From JADCRZ01 sp031399065 (GTDB taxonomy: Bacteria; Bacteroidota; Bacteroidia; Chitinophagales; Chitinophagaceae), in the NCBI GenBank assembly GCA_031399065.1, contig JANNOM010000007.1:89306-153305 (forward strand): DNA of 64,000 nt, given 5' to 3'. The position numbers and the translations under genes were made by a program. Each line of letters begins with the position of its first letter. Positions within the stretch are counted from its first letter, which is position 1. The notes below the pieces were generated by a model, which saw only the letters and a list, made by a program, of their open reading frames with translations, was not told the DNA's origin and searched no databases. Below, piece by piece: positions 7,699 to 15,989 of the stretch.

Positions 7699-8937
7699 AT
7701 GGCAAAAAATTCGTTGCATTGTTCTTTCTGTGGCCGCAGCCGGGACGAGGTCAAAATACTGATCGCGGGTCAGGAGGGACATATCTGTGAAAACTGTGTG
7801 GAGCATGCCAGGGAAATTATCGATCAGGAATTGGTTGTTAGCAGCGATAGCACCACCCATTCATCTGCCTTTAAACTTTCCGTCAAAAAACCCATCGAGC
7901 TGAAGCGCTTTCTGGATGAATATGTGATCGGGCAGGACGATGCCAAAAAAATACTTGCCGTAGCTGTTTATAATCACTACAAACGCCTGCAGCAAAAGAG
8001 CGGCGACGATGACGTGGAAATCGAAAAAAGCAACATCATTATGGTGGGCGAAACCGGTACCGGTAAAACGCTGCTGGCCAAAACCATCGCCAAATTACTG
8101 AACGTACCTTTTGCCATCGTGGATGCCACCGTATTTACAGAAGCGGGCTACGTAGGTGAAGATGTGGAAAGTATCCTAACCCGGTTACTGCAGGTGTGCA
8201 ATTATGATGTAACGGCTGCCGAAAAAGGAATCGTATACATCGATGAACTGGATAAAATTGCCCGTAAAGGAGATAATCCCTCCATTACCCGTGACGTAAG
8301 CGGCGAAGGCGTACAACAGGGTCTGCTGAAACTGCTGGAAGGTACGGATGTATTGGTACCACCCCAGGGCGGCCGCAAGCACCCGGAGCAGAAACTGATC
8401 AAACTGAATACCCATAATATATTGTTTATCTGCGGCGGAGCATTCGACGGGGTAGATAAAGTAATCAGCCGCCGTATCAATACAAATGCAATAGGCTTTA
8501 ATGTAAATAAAGAGCAACAGGAACATGCACGTAAGAACCTGTTGCAATATGTAAACGCACAGGATCTTAAAAGCTTCGGGTTGATACCTGAACTGCTGGG
8601 ACGCCTGCCCGTAGTCACTTTCCTTAATCCGCTCGACGAATCAACGCTCCGCTCCATACTTACGGAACCTAAAAACTCTCTTATAAAACAGTACACCAAG
8701 TTATTCGAACTGGAAGGCATCGCGCTTACCATCGATGAAGACGTATTGGACTTTATGGTTACAAAGGCCATGGAATATAAGCTGGGAGCAAGGGGATTAC
8801 GTTCCATCTGCGAAAGCATCCTGATAGAACCCATGTACGAACTTCCTTCTTCCAAGGAGAAAGCTTTTCATCTTACCCTGGAATATGCCATGAAGAATTT
8901 TGATAAAAGCAAGATGAGTCTTTTAAAAGTAGCTTAA
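7699..8937 (+). CDS. clpX: ATP-dependent Clp protease ATP-binding subunit ClpX
   Basis: ClpX is the AAA+ unfoldase that feeds tagged proteins into ClpP. The 412-residue protein has the N-terminal C4 zinc domain (CSFCGRS and CENC), Walker A GETGTGKT, pore loop GYVG, Walker B IVYIDELDKIA, the RKH loop in GGRKHPEQK and sensor-2 GARGLRS near the C terminus. These are the features of a full-length active ClpX. It follows the two clpP genes and has its own promoter box at 7673, so the ATPase and protease can be expressed at different ratios. Confidence 0.97.
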   Translation: MAKNSLHCSFCGRSRDEVKILIAGQEGHICENCVEHAREIIDQELVVSSDSTTHSSAFKLSVKKPIELKRFLDEYVIGQDDAKKILAVAVYNHYKRLQQKSGDDDVEIEKSNIIMVGETGTGKTLLAKTIAKLLNVPFAIVDATVFTEAGYVGEDVESILTRLLQVCNYDVTAAEKGIVYIDELDKIARKGDNPSITRDVSGEGVQQGLLKLLEGTDVLVPPQGGRKHPEQKLIKLNTHNILFICGGAFDGVDKVISRRINTNAIGFNVNKEQQEHARKNLLQYVNAQDLKSFGLIPELLGRLPVVTFLNPLDESTLRSILTEPKNSLIKQYTKLFELEGIALTIDEDVLDFMVTKAMEYKLGARGLRSICESILIEPMYELPSSKEKAFHLTLEYAMKNFDKSKMSLLKVA

Positions 8938-8957
8938 GCCTAATAACATAGCATCTT

Positions 8958-9131
8958 ATGCAGGATTTACTGGAGCGCCTCCGCGAAGCGGGGCTTACCG
9001 AAGAACAGTCTTACAAAGCCATAGAGATCATAAAAGATTTCACTAAAGAAAAGTTTCCGATCTTCTCGGGAGCGATTGATAAATTATTCGATAAATACAA
9101 ACCTTCGGACAAAGAAGATTTTCTCGATTAA
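8958..9131 (+). CDS. Small conserved-looking protein downstream of clpX
   Basis: A 57-codon frame starts 20 bp after clpX with MQDLLERLREAGLTEEQ and ends KPSDKEDFLD. It is predicted to be mostly helical, amphipathic and charged, with good codon use, no signal peptide and no cysteines. No named family is recognised. A terminator follows 24 bp after its stop, so it is the last gene of the clp block and probably co-transcribed with clpX. Any link to proteolysis is only suggested by position. Confidence 0.65.
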   Translation: MQDLLERLREAGLTEEQSYKAIEIIKDFTKEKFPIFSGAIDKLFDKYKPSDKEDFLD

Positions 9132-9154
9132 ATGCTGGCGGGCTATAACAAAAA

Positions 9155-9176
9155 AGCCCGGCATTGTGCCCGGGCT
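9155..9176. terminator. Bidirectional terminator between the clp block and acyl-CoA dehydrogenase
   Basis: Arms agcccgg (9155-9161) and ccgggct (9170-9176) form a GC-rich stem. The left flank is an A-run, which becomes a U-run for minus-strand transcripts. It lies between convergent genes. Confidence 0.8.
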
Positions 9177-9201
9177 CCTATAAACAAGCAATCGAGAGAG
9201 A

Positions 9202-10344
9202 CTATTTTTTTAATGCTTCACGGGCGATAACTATTTTCTGAATTTCAGAAGTTCCTTCACCGATGGTGCATAATTTACTATCGCGATAAAATTTTTCAAC
9301 CGGGAAGTCCTTGGTATATCCATAACCTCCGAATATCTGCACTGCGTCTGTTGCTACTTTTACGGCTGTTTCACTGGCGTAATACTTAGCCATGGCGGCT
9401 TCCTGCGTTACCTGATCTCCCCTGTTCTTCAGATCGGCCGCTTTCATCGTCAGTAATTCAGCCGCCATTATTTCGGTAGCCATATCTGCCAGTTTGAATG
9501 ATATACCCTGGAAACTGGCAATCGGCTGATCGAACTGGTGCCGCTCTTTAGAATAATTTAAGGCGGCATCGTAAGCACCCTTGGCTATACCCAAACTCAA
9601 CGCCGCGATAGATATTCGTCCGCCATCCAATACTTTCATGGATTGTTTAAATCCATCTCCCACTTTACCCATCCGGTTTGCATCCGGTATCCTGCAGTTA
9701 TCAAAGATCATTTCAGCAGTTTCGCTGGCACGCATGCCCAGTTTATTTTCTTTTTTGCCACCACTGAAGCCGGAGGTTCCTCTTTCCACTATAAATGCTG
9801 TGGCATTGTCGCGGGTTCTGGCTTCACCGGTTCTTGCAATCACTACAGCCACATCTCCGGAAATACCGTGCGTTATCCAGTTCTTTGTGCCATTCAGTAT
9901 CCACTCGTCACCGTCCTTTACAGCCGTACACCGCATATTTCCTGCATCGCTTCCTGTGTTAGCTTCCGTTAGTCCCCAGGCACCTATAAATTCCGCTGTC
10001 GCCAGGAGCGGTAAGTATTTCTTCTTTTGTTCTTCATTTCCAAACAGGAGTATATGCCCTGTACAAAGTGAATTATGCGCTGCTACACTTAATCCTACCG
10101 ATCCACACACTCTCGATATTTCCTGGATCACGGTAACATATTCAAAATACCCCAACCCTGATCCTCCATATTCCTCCGGCACCATCACTCCCATCAAACC
10201 CAGTTTTCCCATTTCTTTAAAAACGGCTACCGGAAAGTGCTGCGACTCGTCCCATTCCATTACATAAGGCCTGATAAATTGATTTGCGAAGTCCCTTGCA
10301 GTATGTCCTACCTGTTCCGTTATCTCTGAAGTCGTAAAATTCAT
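9202..10344 (-). CDS. Acyl-CoA dehydrogenase
   Basis: A 380-residue FAD flavoprotein that makes the trans-2 double bond in acyl-CoA during fatty or branched-chain acid breakdown, passing electrons to ETF. It has the family signatures GAWGLTEANTGSDA (acyl-CoA and FAD contacts) and GGYGYTKDFPVEKFYRD, and a glutamate in CTIGEGTSEIQ at the usual catalytic position. The start at 10344 (MNFTTSEITEQ) gives the standard length; a longer start at 10392 would add 16 residues. Chain-length preference cannot be told, though the sequence is of the short/branched-chain general type. A palindromic operator-like site lies 70 bp upstream. Confidence 0.94.
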   Translation of the reverse strand: MNFTTSEITEQVGHTARDFANQFIRPYVMEWDESQHFPVAVFKEMGKLGLMGVMVPEEYGGSGLGYFEYVTVIQEISRVCGSVGLSVAAHNSLCTGHILLFGNEEQKKKYLPLLATAEFIGAWGLTEANTGSDAGNMRCTAVKDGDEWILNGTKNWITHGISGDVAVVIARTGEARTRDNATAFIVERGTSGFSGGKKENKLGMRASETAEMIFDNCRIPDANRMGKVGDGFKQSMKVLDGGRISIAALSLGIAKGAYDAALNYSKERHQFDQPIASFQGISFKLADMATEIMAAELLTMKAADLKNRGDQVTQEAAMAKYYASETAVKVATDAVQIFGGYGYTKDFPVEKFYRDSKLCTIGEGTSEIQKIVIAREALKK

Positions 10345-10413
10345 AATTCCTGGCAACCTATAATCTGTCAAATAAGCTGATTGCTTATGCAATATAAGAA
10401 GAATTTCGAAAAA

Positions 10414-10444
10414 CTAACGATTGTTAGCTAAAAAGTTTTTAGCT
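10414..10444. promoter_or_regulatory. Operator-like palindromes upstream of acyl-CoA dehydrogenase
   Basis: Two overlapping palindromes are seen: CTAACGATTGTTAG (10414-10427, one mismatch per half) and the perfect agctaaaaa/tttttagct pair (10426-10434 and 10436-10444). The first resembles TetR-type operators found before acyl-CoA catabolic genes. No TetR gene is nearby, so the regulator would act in trans. Confidence 0.45.
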
Positions 10445-10630
10445 ATATATAAGTTGTTTAAACATAAAGAAGGTAACAATAAGAAGTTGAATTTTGTAAA
10501 AAGCTCAAAACCCCTCTTCTGTCAGGAGATGTGATTGGTGTTTCGAGTGAACAGACAAAGGGTAAACTTCGGCTGCATATGGGACACAATTTGGTCGTCA
10601 TTTTTAAGTCGTACATAGGATTATATACCG

Positions 10631-10638
10631 TAATTTTG
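10631..10638 (+). promoter_or_regulatory. -7 promoter element for the small ORF and ART-like gene
   Basis: TAATTTTG matches TAnnTTTG and lies 42 bases before the ATG at 10681. A T-rich stretch at 10601-10605 could serve as a weak -33 region. Confidence 0.5.
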
Positions 10639-10680
10639 TAAATTGCCGCGTCAATAGTTTTATCGTTAAATTAGATCATT

Positions 10681-10833
10681 ATGTACCAGATTACAGTGAG
10701 AGAACAGCTTAGTGCTATTCAAAAAACTACCCAAGAGGCGTTAAAATCAAAAGAAACTGCGCACAAATTTCTTGTAGATGCAGGTATCATTAAAGAAAAA
10801 TCCTCAAAAGTTCCAGTTAACACGAAAAAGTAA
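10681..10833 (+). CDS. Small protein, first gene of the ART-like cassette (possible antitoxin)
   Basis: A 50-codon frame encodes MYQITVREQLSAIQ and so on, ending in a lysine-rich tail (KVPVNTKK). It is predicted to be helical, with a segment SKETAHKFLVDAGIIKEKS that I recall from many small Bacteroidota and proteobacterial proteins of unknown role. It ends two bases before the TTG start of the next gene, so the two are almost certainly translated together. Small size, basic tail and tight coupling to a putative toxin-like enzyme suggest an antitoxin or accessory factor, but nothing in the sequence proves this. Confidence 0.6.
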   Translation: MYQITVREQLSAIQKTTQEALKSKETAHKFLVDAGIIKEKSSKVPVNTKK

Positions 10834-10835
10834 AT

Positions 10836-11453
10836 TTGGCTTACCATCAACCATTTCAGATAACAGGCTTCCATAGTTGTGACAGGAAAGTAGGATTGAA
10901 AATATTAAACGGAGAAACGCAGTTAATTGCCAGTAATAATGCCTGGGATTGGTTAGGGCCTGGGGTGTATTTTTGGGAACAAAACCCTAATCGGGCGTTA
11001 GAATATGCGGTTGATAGTGCTTTGGGTAAGCAAAAAAATAAATGGCCAATTAAGACACCCTTTGTAATCGGAGCTATAATTGAACTTGGGAATTGCCTTA
11101 ATCTGTTGGAACCAACTTCAATTAGCATTCTTAAGGATGCCCATGCTTCTCTAGAAAAAATTGCTTTGAAAAGTGGTGATTCCCTTCCAAAGAACAATGG
11201 AGCAAATAGAAAGTTAGATTGTTCTGTTATTAAGTATTTGCATCAGTCAAATATAACAAATGGCTTGCATGCATACGATACAATAAGATGTGCATTCGTG
11301 GAGGGAAACCCCATATATCCAAATTCGAATTTTACAGAGAGATTGCATATTGAAATATGTGTTTTAAGGCCCGAGCTTATTAAAGGATATTTTTTACCTT
11401 TCCCCATACAGGAATTTAATCCATACCTGAAAACTCCGTTTACTAAACTGTAA
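10836..11453 (+). CDS. ADP-ribosyltransferase-fold-like protein of unknown function
   Basis: The 205-residue product starts at TTG two bases after the small gene. Its layout resembles an ART/PARP-like core: a strand with an invariant-looking His (ITGFHSCDRKVGLKIL, residues ~9-24), then WDWLGPGVYFWEQNPNRALEYA (the G-x-YF segment followed by a helix), and a late strand ERLHIEICVLRPELIKGYF whose Glu/Gln position matches the third ART motif. I recall the same pattern in an uncharacterised widespread family. Local GC is about 38-40%, below the flanks. Catalytic activity and toxicity are inference; the alternative is an inactive NAD-binding or sensing protein. Confidence 0.6.
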   Translation: MAYHQPFQITGFHSCDRKVGLKILNGETQLIASNNAWDWLGPGVYFWEQNPNRALEYAVDSALGKQKNKWPIKTPFVIGAIIELGNCLNLLEPTSISILKDAHASLEKIALKSGDSLPKNNGANRKLDCSVIKYLHQSNITNGLHAYDTIRCAFVEGNPIYPNSNFTERLHIEICVLRPELIKGYFLPFPIQEFNPYLKTPFTKL

Positions 11454-11542
11454 TACGTTATAGTTCCAGCATTTTACAAGGTACAGAGCCCATACACTAA
11501 AAATATCGAAATTTCCACATCATTAAAAACAACTACCCTTCA

Positions 11543-12307
11543 ATGAAAACTACCGGCAATACCATTTTAATAACAGGCGGTGCAACAGGCATCGGGCTTG
11601 AACTGGCCAGGGAATTTATAGCAAAAGGCAATACTGTGATCGTCTGCGGAAGGCGGATGGAAAAACTGCTCGCTGCAATGAAAGAGCTCCCCGCATTGAT
11701 AATCCGGCAATGCGACCTGGCGGATATAACACAACGCAGAGAGTTGTATATTTTTTGCGTTCAAAACTATCCTGAAATAAACATCTTGATCAATAACGCC
11801 GGTATCCAAAGGGAGATAGATTTCCGTAAGGGAGAGGAGGATTGGCAGGGCGACAGTGAAGTAATGATAAATTTAGATGCCTGCTTTCATTTGACAGCAC
11901 TTTTTACACAGCATCTCAGCCGGCAAAAAGAAGCGGCGATTATCAATGTAACCTCGGGTCTTGCAATCGTACCCCTTACTATCACTCCCATTTATTCGGC
12001 TACCAAAGCAGGGCTGCACTCCTTTTCCATTTCACTGCGAAAGCAATTAGCCGGAACTTCCATAAAGGTTTTTGAGATTTTACCTCCTGTCGTGGATACG
12101 GAACTGGATCGTGGAGCAAGAGATAAGCGGGGACAAACCAATAAAGGCATACTTCCACAGCAGGTCGCCAGAGAAAGTATCGAAGCCCTGGCAAAAGATA
12201 AATGGGAGATACTGATCGGTATAGTAAAAGTGCTTACAATAGGTGCCAGAATTTCACCAGGCTTGTTTTTAAAAATCATCAATAAGAAAAACAATTCCGA
12301 TAAGTAA
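11543..12307 (+). CDS. SDR family oxidoreductase (DltE-like)
   Basis: A 254-residue short-chain dehydrogenase/reductase with Rossmann motif TGGATGIG (residues ~11-18), CGRR after strand 2 (suggesting NADP preference), NNAG at about 88-91, catalytic Ser in NVTSG and the Tyr/Lys pair in YSATK. The C-terminal region (LPPVVDTELDRG) fits the DltE-like subgroup. These enzymes reduce or oxidise carbonyl/alcohol substrates; the substrate is not predictable. It stands alone, separated by 89 bp from the ART-like gene and convergent with the next gene. Confidence 0.92.
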   Translation: MKTTGNTILITGGATGIGLELAREFIAKGNTVIVCGRRMEKLLAAMKELPALIIRQCDLADITQRRELYIFCVQNYPEINILINNAGIQREIDFRKGEEDWQGDSEVMINLDACFHLTALFTQHLSRQKEAAIINVTSGLAIVPLTITPIYSATKAGLHSFSISLRKQLAGTSIKVFEILPPVVDTELDRGARDKRGQTNKGILPQQVARESIEALAKDKWEILIGIVKVLTIGARISPGLFLKIINKKNNSDK

Positions 12308-12340
12308 AGCCGCGTCGTGCATTTATATCGGCTGAATACT

Positions 12341-13117
12341 TTATTTTATTGCGGATTCGTCCTGCCCTTCTACGGTCAGGTAATAACTGACCTTGCTGTA
12401 TATTTCCTGCGTGATTATATCTATTTTTAATAGATCCTGTATGTCCTTGAATATACCATGCTGATTTCTGTATGCGATAATGGCGTTAGCAATATGCCAC
12501 CGGATATAAGGGTGTTGTCGTAATTGTTCCAGACCGGCCGTGTTGACATCTATCTGCTTCAGCGATTTTGTTCCTAAGTGCAGTTTTTCTTTAATACGCT
12601 GGAAAGTAGAGTCGGGCAAACCATATGTTTCCGCCAGCTGGTTAATATCATAAAATCCGCCCAGCTTATCGCGAAAACTGATGATCCGCGCAGCCAGTTT
12701 CATCCCTATTCCGGGCAAAGGAAGAAGATCAGCAGTATCGGCCTCATTCAGGTATACCAGCGGCACGGCAGGCCGTGGATGGTCCGTTAGGTATTGCTTT
12801 TTATACGGGTATTGATAGGCTTTGTAATTTCTTGCAGGTGTAGGATCGTATGGATACTTTTTTCTTTCAGCATACCAGGATTTATACCTACTGTATGCCG
12901 GTCTTGTTTTATAATACCCGCTATCTTTTGGAACGGATGGCAGCCGGGAAGCATTCAGCAGTAAAAGGCTGTCTGCTTCCGTACCCTGATCCATGACACG
13001 CTGCGGCAATATCGATGGCAGTATGAAAAACAGCGTAATCAAAACTACCAGTACCATCACTGCGTTTCGCTCTTTCCTGGTAAAAGAAAAATACTCTTTC
13101 CAGATAGTCTGTTTCAT
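12341..13117 (-). CDS. Membrane-anchored helix-hairpin-helix protein
   Basis: The 258-residue protein has a cytoplasmic N terminus (KEYFSFTRKERNA), one transmembrane segment at ~20-38 (VLVVLITLFFILPS) and then two ComEA-like HhH modules: LNEADTADLLPLPGIGMKLA and IDVNTAGLEQLRQHPYI. HhH pairs bind DNA backbone without sequence preference. Unlike classical ComEA it has a long Tyr/Arg-rich spacer between the membrane and the first HhH. It may bind DNA outside the inner membrane, as in uptake, but no competence genes are near. It is last in a probable operon with the MBL hydrolase and the 92-residue protein. Confidence 0.85.
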   Translation of the reverse strand: MKQTIWKEYFSFTRKERNAVMVLVVLITLFFILPSILPQRVMDQGTEADSLLLLNASRLPSVPKDSGYYKTRPAYSRYKSWYAERKKYPYDPTPARNYKAYQYPYKKQYLTDHPRPAVPLVYLNEADTADLLPLPGIGMKLAARIISFRDKLGGFYDINQLAETYGLPDSTFQRIKEKLHLGTKSLKQIDVNTAGLEQLRQHPYIRWHIANAIIAYRNQHGIFKDIQDLLKIDIITQEIYSKVSYYLTVEGQDESAIK

Positions 13118-13195
13118 CGTAACTCTTTAGGGCAAGCTACACCGTCCCTGACAGTATCAAAGCAGTAATAAAACGGTAAATTAAGGGGGAAAACC

Positions 13196-13975
13196 TCATG
13201 GAATTTCCAGTACTAGTCCATCGTATGCCAGTTGCATGCCTGCGGGCAGGTGTTCATTGACAGCTGCATGAAGACCCAACTGGTGACTGATATGCGTAAA
13301 ATAGCCTTGCCTTATATTCATTTCCTGCACCAGCGCAACGGCCTCATCGAGCGTAAAATGAGAGATGTGTTTTTCTTTCCGGAGGGCGTTCACTACCAGG
13401 ATATCCGATCCTTTTATCTTTTGCTTTTCCCCGTCTTCTATCCGGTTGGCATCTGTGATATAGGTAAACGACCCGAAGCGAAATGCGAGTACGGGCATCC
13501 GTAAATGCCATACCATTATGGGGATAACGGGTATATCGCCCACCATAAAAGGTTCGGTATCTATGGTGTTGATGTTTATCTCCGGCAGACCGGGAAACTT
13601 ATTATCGCTGAAGGCATACGGAAACTCGCGGATAATTACATTCTGCGTTAGCTCATTGGCATATATCTCCATCGGCTTCTGGCAAAAATAGTTGTAGGCG
13701 CGCACGTCGTCGAGGCCGGCTACATGGTCTTTGTGCGGGTGGGTAAACACGATGGCATCAAGCCTGTTAACTTTGGCGCGAAGCATCTGGTAGCGGAAAT
13801 CGGGAGTGGAGTCTATAGCTAGCGTCGTAGTGGCCGACTCTACGAGGATGCTGGATCGCAAGCGGGTATTGTGCCAGTCGGAAGACGTGCACACTTCGCA
13901 TCCGCAGGCGATCATGGGTACGCCGCTGCTGGTGCCGGTGCCTAAGAACGTTATTTTCAGGGGCGGACAGGTCAC
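13196..13975 (-). CDS. MBL-fold metallo-hydrolase, PhnP-like
   Basis: A 259-residue metallo-beta-lactamase-fold enzyme with the metal motif THPHKDHVAGLDD and a later metal-binding aspartate in ITDANR. The N-terminal LGTGTSSGVPMIACGCEVC closely fits the PhnP / cyclic phosphodiesterase branch, which has a structural zinc site made from such cysteines. PhnP cleaves phosphoribosyl cyclic phosphate, but there is no C-P lyase operon here, so the true substrate may be another cyclic phosphate. Its first codon overlaps the end of the preceding 92-residue gene by 4 bp, indicating translational coupling. Confidence 0.9.
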   Translation of the reverse strand: MTCPPLKITFLGTGTSSGVPMIACGCEVCTSSDWHNTRLRSSILVESATTTLAIDSTPDFRYQMLRAKVNRLDAIVFTHPHKDHVAGLDDVRAYNYFCQKPMEIYANELTQNVIIREFPYAFSDNKFPGLPEININTIDTEPFMVGDIPVIPIMVWHLRMPVLAFRFGSFTYITDANRIEDGEKQKIKGSDILVVNALRKEKHISHFTLDEAVALVQEMNIRQGYFTHISHQLGLHAAVNEHLPAGMQLAYDGLVLEIP

Positions 13976-14250
13976 TTCTCCTGTTCTTTAACTTGTTCGG
14001 AGAGCACCTCCCTATATGTTTTGCCGGCTTCGGCGGAAAGGAATTCGGGTTTTATGGCCAGTTGGGGAACAAGATCCATCAGCGTATTTATTCTTCCTTC
14101 GAGTTGCAGGAATTTATTGAGCACCACCACTTTACGTTCTTCAAGAATACAATAACCGCTTTGGAAAGTGCCCCGCTCATAACGGATTACATACCCGGTT
14201 TCATCCAGTATTTTTTCAATCTTTTGCAATGTTGCCTGCGTATACTTCAT
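13972..14250 (-). CDS. Conserved hypothetical 92-residue protein
   Basis: A small, largely helical cytoplasmic protein (MKYTQATLQKIEKILDETGY). The segment YVIRYERGTFQSGYCILEER followed by KVVVLNKF looks like a beta hairpin with a cysteine. I recall similar proteins in many Bacteroidota, but know no function. It overlaps the MBL hydrolase start by 4 bp (ATGA-type junction), so the two are co-translated and possibly act together. It begins 78 bp after porX. Confidence 0.75.
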   Translation of the reverse strand: MKYTQATLQKIEKILDETGYVIRYERGTFQSGYCILEERKVVVLNKFLQLEGRINTLMDLVPQLAIKPEFLSAEAGKTYREVLSEQVKEQEK

Positions 14251-14328
14251 GGGGTAAAGTTATCAATTAAATAAATGGATGAATGCCCGGGAGCAGGGGA
14301 TTTCTCCACTATCTTTCAAGAAGCTGGC

Positions 14329-15879
14329 TTATTTCGAAGTCATTTTTATTACCGGCACAATCATCTCCTCCAGGCTTATCCCGCCATGCTGAAACGTGTT
14401 TTTATAATAGTTTACATAGTAATTATAATTGTTGGGGTAACATAAGAAACGATCTTCCCGGGCGAAGATATAAGAGGAATTGATAGTGGGTGTCGGCAGT
14501 CCGGCGTCTTTCGGGTCGCGGAATGCCAGCACTTCCTTGGGATCGTAGTTCAGGTTACGCCCATGCTTGTATCGAAGATTGGTGGTGGTCTGTTTATCGC
14601 CCACCACTTTGGACGGGTTCTTAACACGCACGCTGCCATGGTCGGTAGCTAGCACGATATTGATCTTTTTATCAGCTATCTTCTTCAGCGCCTGGTACAG
14701 GGGCGAATGTTCGAACCAGCTGTTGGTAAGGCTCCGGTAGCTCACTTCGTCACTTGCCAGTTCTTTCAGCACTTCCATTTCGGTACGGGCATGACTTAGC
14801 ATGTCCACGAAATTGTATACGATTATATTCAGATCGTTCGTGAGCAGGTTATGAATATTATTCAGCAGGTTCTGCCCGTCGTTGTGGTGCAGCACTTTTG
14901 TATAGGAACACTTAAGGTCTTTTTTTAACCGTTTAAGCTGCTCGCGGAAAAGGTCTTCTTCGTGCAGGTTTTTCCCCCCTTCTTCTTCATCATTTTTCCA
15001 GTACTGCGGAAACTTCTTTTCTATTTCCAGCGGCAGCAGTCCGCTGAAAATGGCATTGCGCGCATATTGGGTGGCGGTGGGCAGAATGCTGTAAAAACTA
15101 TCTTCCTCCTGTATGCGGAAGTACTGGGAAAATATGGGTTCGATGCCTTTCCACTGATCGAACCGCAGGTTGTCGATCAGGATAAAAAAAGTAGGTACTC
15201 CTTTTTCCACGTTAGGAAATACTTTGCGCTCCATCAGGTTATGGGAAAATACCGGGCCTGCCGCACGGCCCGTGATCCATGAACTGTAATTACGGGAGAT
15301 GAATTTAAAAAACTCCGTATTGGCTTCCTGCTTCTGCGCAAGGAACACTTCCTGCATTTCGGGGCTGTCGCTCTTACCCATTTCCAGTTCCCAGTACACC
15401 AGTTTTTTATAGATATCCATCCATTCGTTGTAATCGGGATTGCTGTTGAGTGCCATGAACAGGTGGCGGAATTGCTGCTGGTAAGCGGAAGTGGTTTTTT
15501 CCGCTACCAGTCGCCGGTTGTCCAGTATTTTCTTCAATGTAAGCCATACCTGATTGGGGTTTACGGGTTTAATCAGGTAATCGCTGATCTGGCTCCCGAT
15601 GGCCTCGTTCATAAGGTCTTCCGTTTCGTTGCGGGTGATCATCACGATCGGTATGCGGGCGTTTACTTCTTTTATCTTGGCAAGGGTTTCCAGGCCGGTA
15701 ATGCCTGGCATGCTCTCGTCCAGAAGCACCACATCCACCTGGTGATCTTTTACATAGTCCACCGCGTCGAACCCGTTGGTTAATGTATGTACTGCGTACC
15801 CTTTATTTTCCAGGAATAGTTTCTGCGACTGAAGACTTTCCATCTCATCATCTACCCACAAAATATTAGGTGCTGTCAT
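14329..15879 (-). CDS. porX: T9SS response regulator PorX (receiver plus PglZ domain)
   Basis: PorX is the response regulator that controls type IX secretion genes in Bacteroidota. The 516-residue protein has a receiver domain at 1-120 with acceptor D54 in VVLLDESMPGI, conserved T and K (MITRNE, YLIKPVNP), a helical linker, and a C-terminal PglZ-type alkaline-phosphatase-fold domain. Metal-site motifs of the latter are visible as FFILIDNLRFDQW near 230 and VLATDHGSVRV near 420. There is no DNA-binding domain of the usual type. A T9SS cargo gene is found elsewhere in the window (47411). The partner kinase is usually unlinked, as here. Confidence 0.95.
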   Translation of the reverse strand: MTAPNILWVDDEMESLQSQKLFLENKGYAVHTLTNGFDAVDYVKDHQVDVVLLDESMPGITGLETLAKIKEVNARIPIVMITRNETEDLMNEAIGSQISDYLIKPVNPNQVWLTLKKILDNRRLVAEKTTSAYQQQFRHLFMALNSNPDYNEWMDIYKKLVYWELEMGKSDSPEMQEVFLAQKQEANTEFFKFISRNYSSWITGRAAGPVFSHNLMERKVFPNVEKGVPTFFILIDNLRFDQWKGIEPIFSQYFRIQEEDSFYSILPTATQYARNAIFSGLLPLEIEKKFPQYWKNDEEEGGKNLHEEDLFREQLKRLKKDLKCSYTKVLHHNDGQNLLNNIHNLLTNDLNIIVYNFVDMLSHARTEMEVLKELASDEVSYRSLTNSWFEHSPLYQALKKIADKKINIVLATDHGSVRVKNPSKVVGDKQTTTNLRYKHGRNLNYDPKEVLAFRDPKDAGLPTPTINSSYIFAREDRFLCYPNNYNYYVNYYKNTFQHGGISLEEMIVPVIKMTSK

Positions 15880-15912
15880 ACTATTTATTTTCCGTTTAAG
15901 ATACTTATTCTA

Positions 15913-15920
15913 CAAATCTA
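15913..15920 (-). promoter_or_regulatory. -7 promoter element for porX
   Basis: The minus strand reads TAGATTTG, an exact TAnnTTTG match, about 33 bases before the porX start codon. It lies in the spacer shared with the divergent HD gene. Confidence 0.55.
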
Positions 15921-15989
15921 CTTTATATGTACAGCATTCGTACTTTTACTGGCTTTTCCACTAAAGGATTAACAAAGCAGCAACAATAC

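Larger units (their letters stand above)
10345..10680. promoter_or_regulatory. Divergent spacer between acyl-CoA dehydrogenase and the ART-like cassette
   Basis: This 336-bp AT-rich spacer holds the palindromes at 10414-10444 and the cassette promoter at 10631. No further gene, RNA or repeat was recognised in it. Confidence 0.5.
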
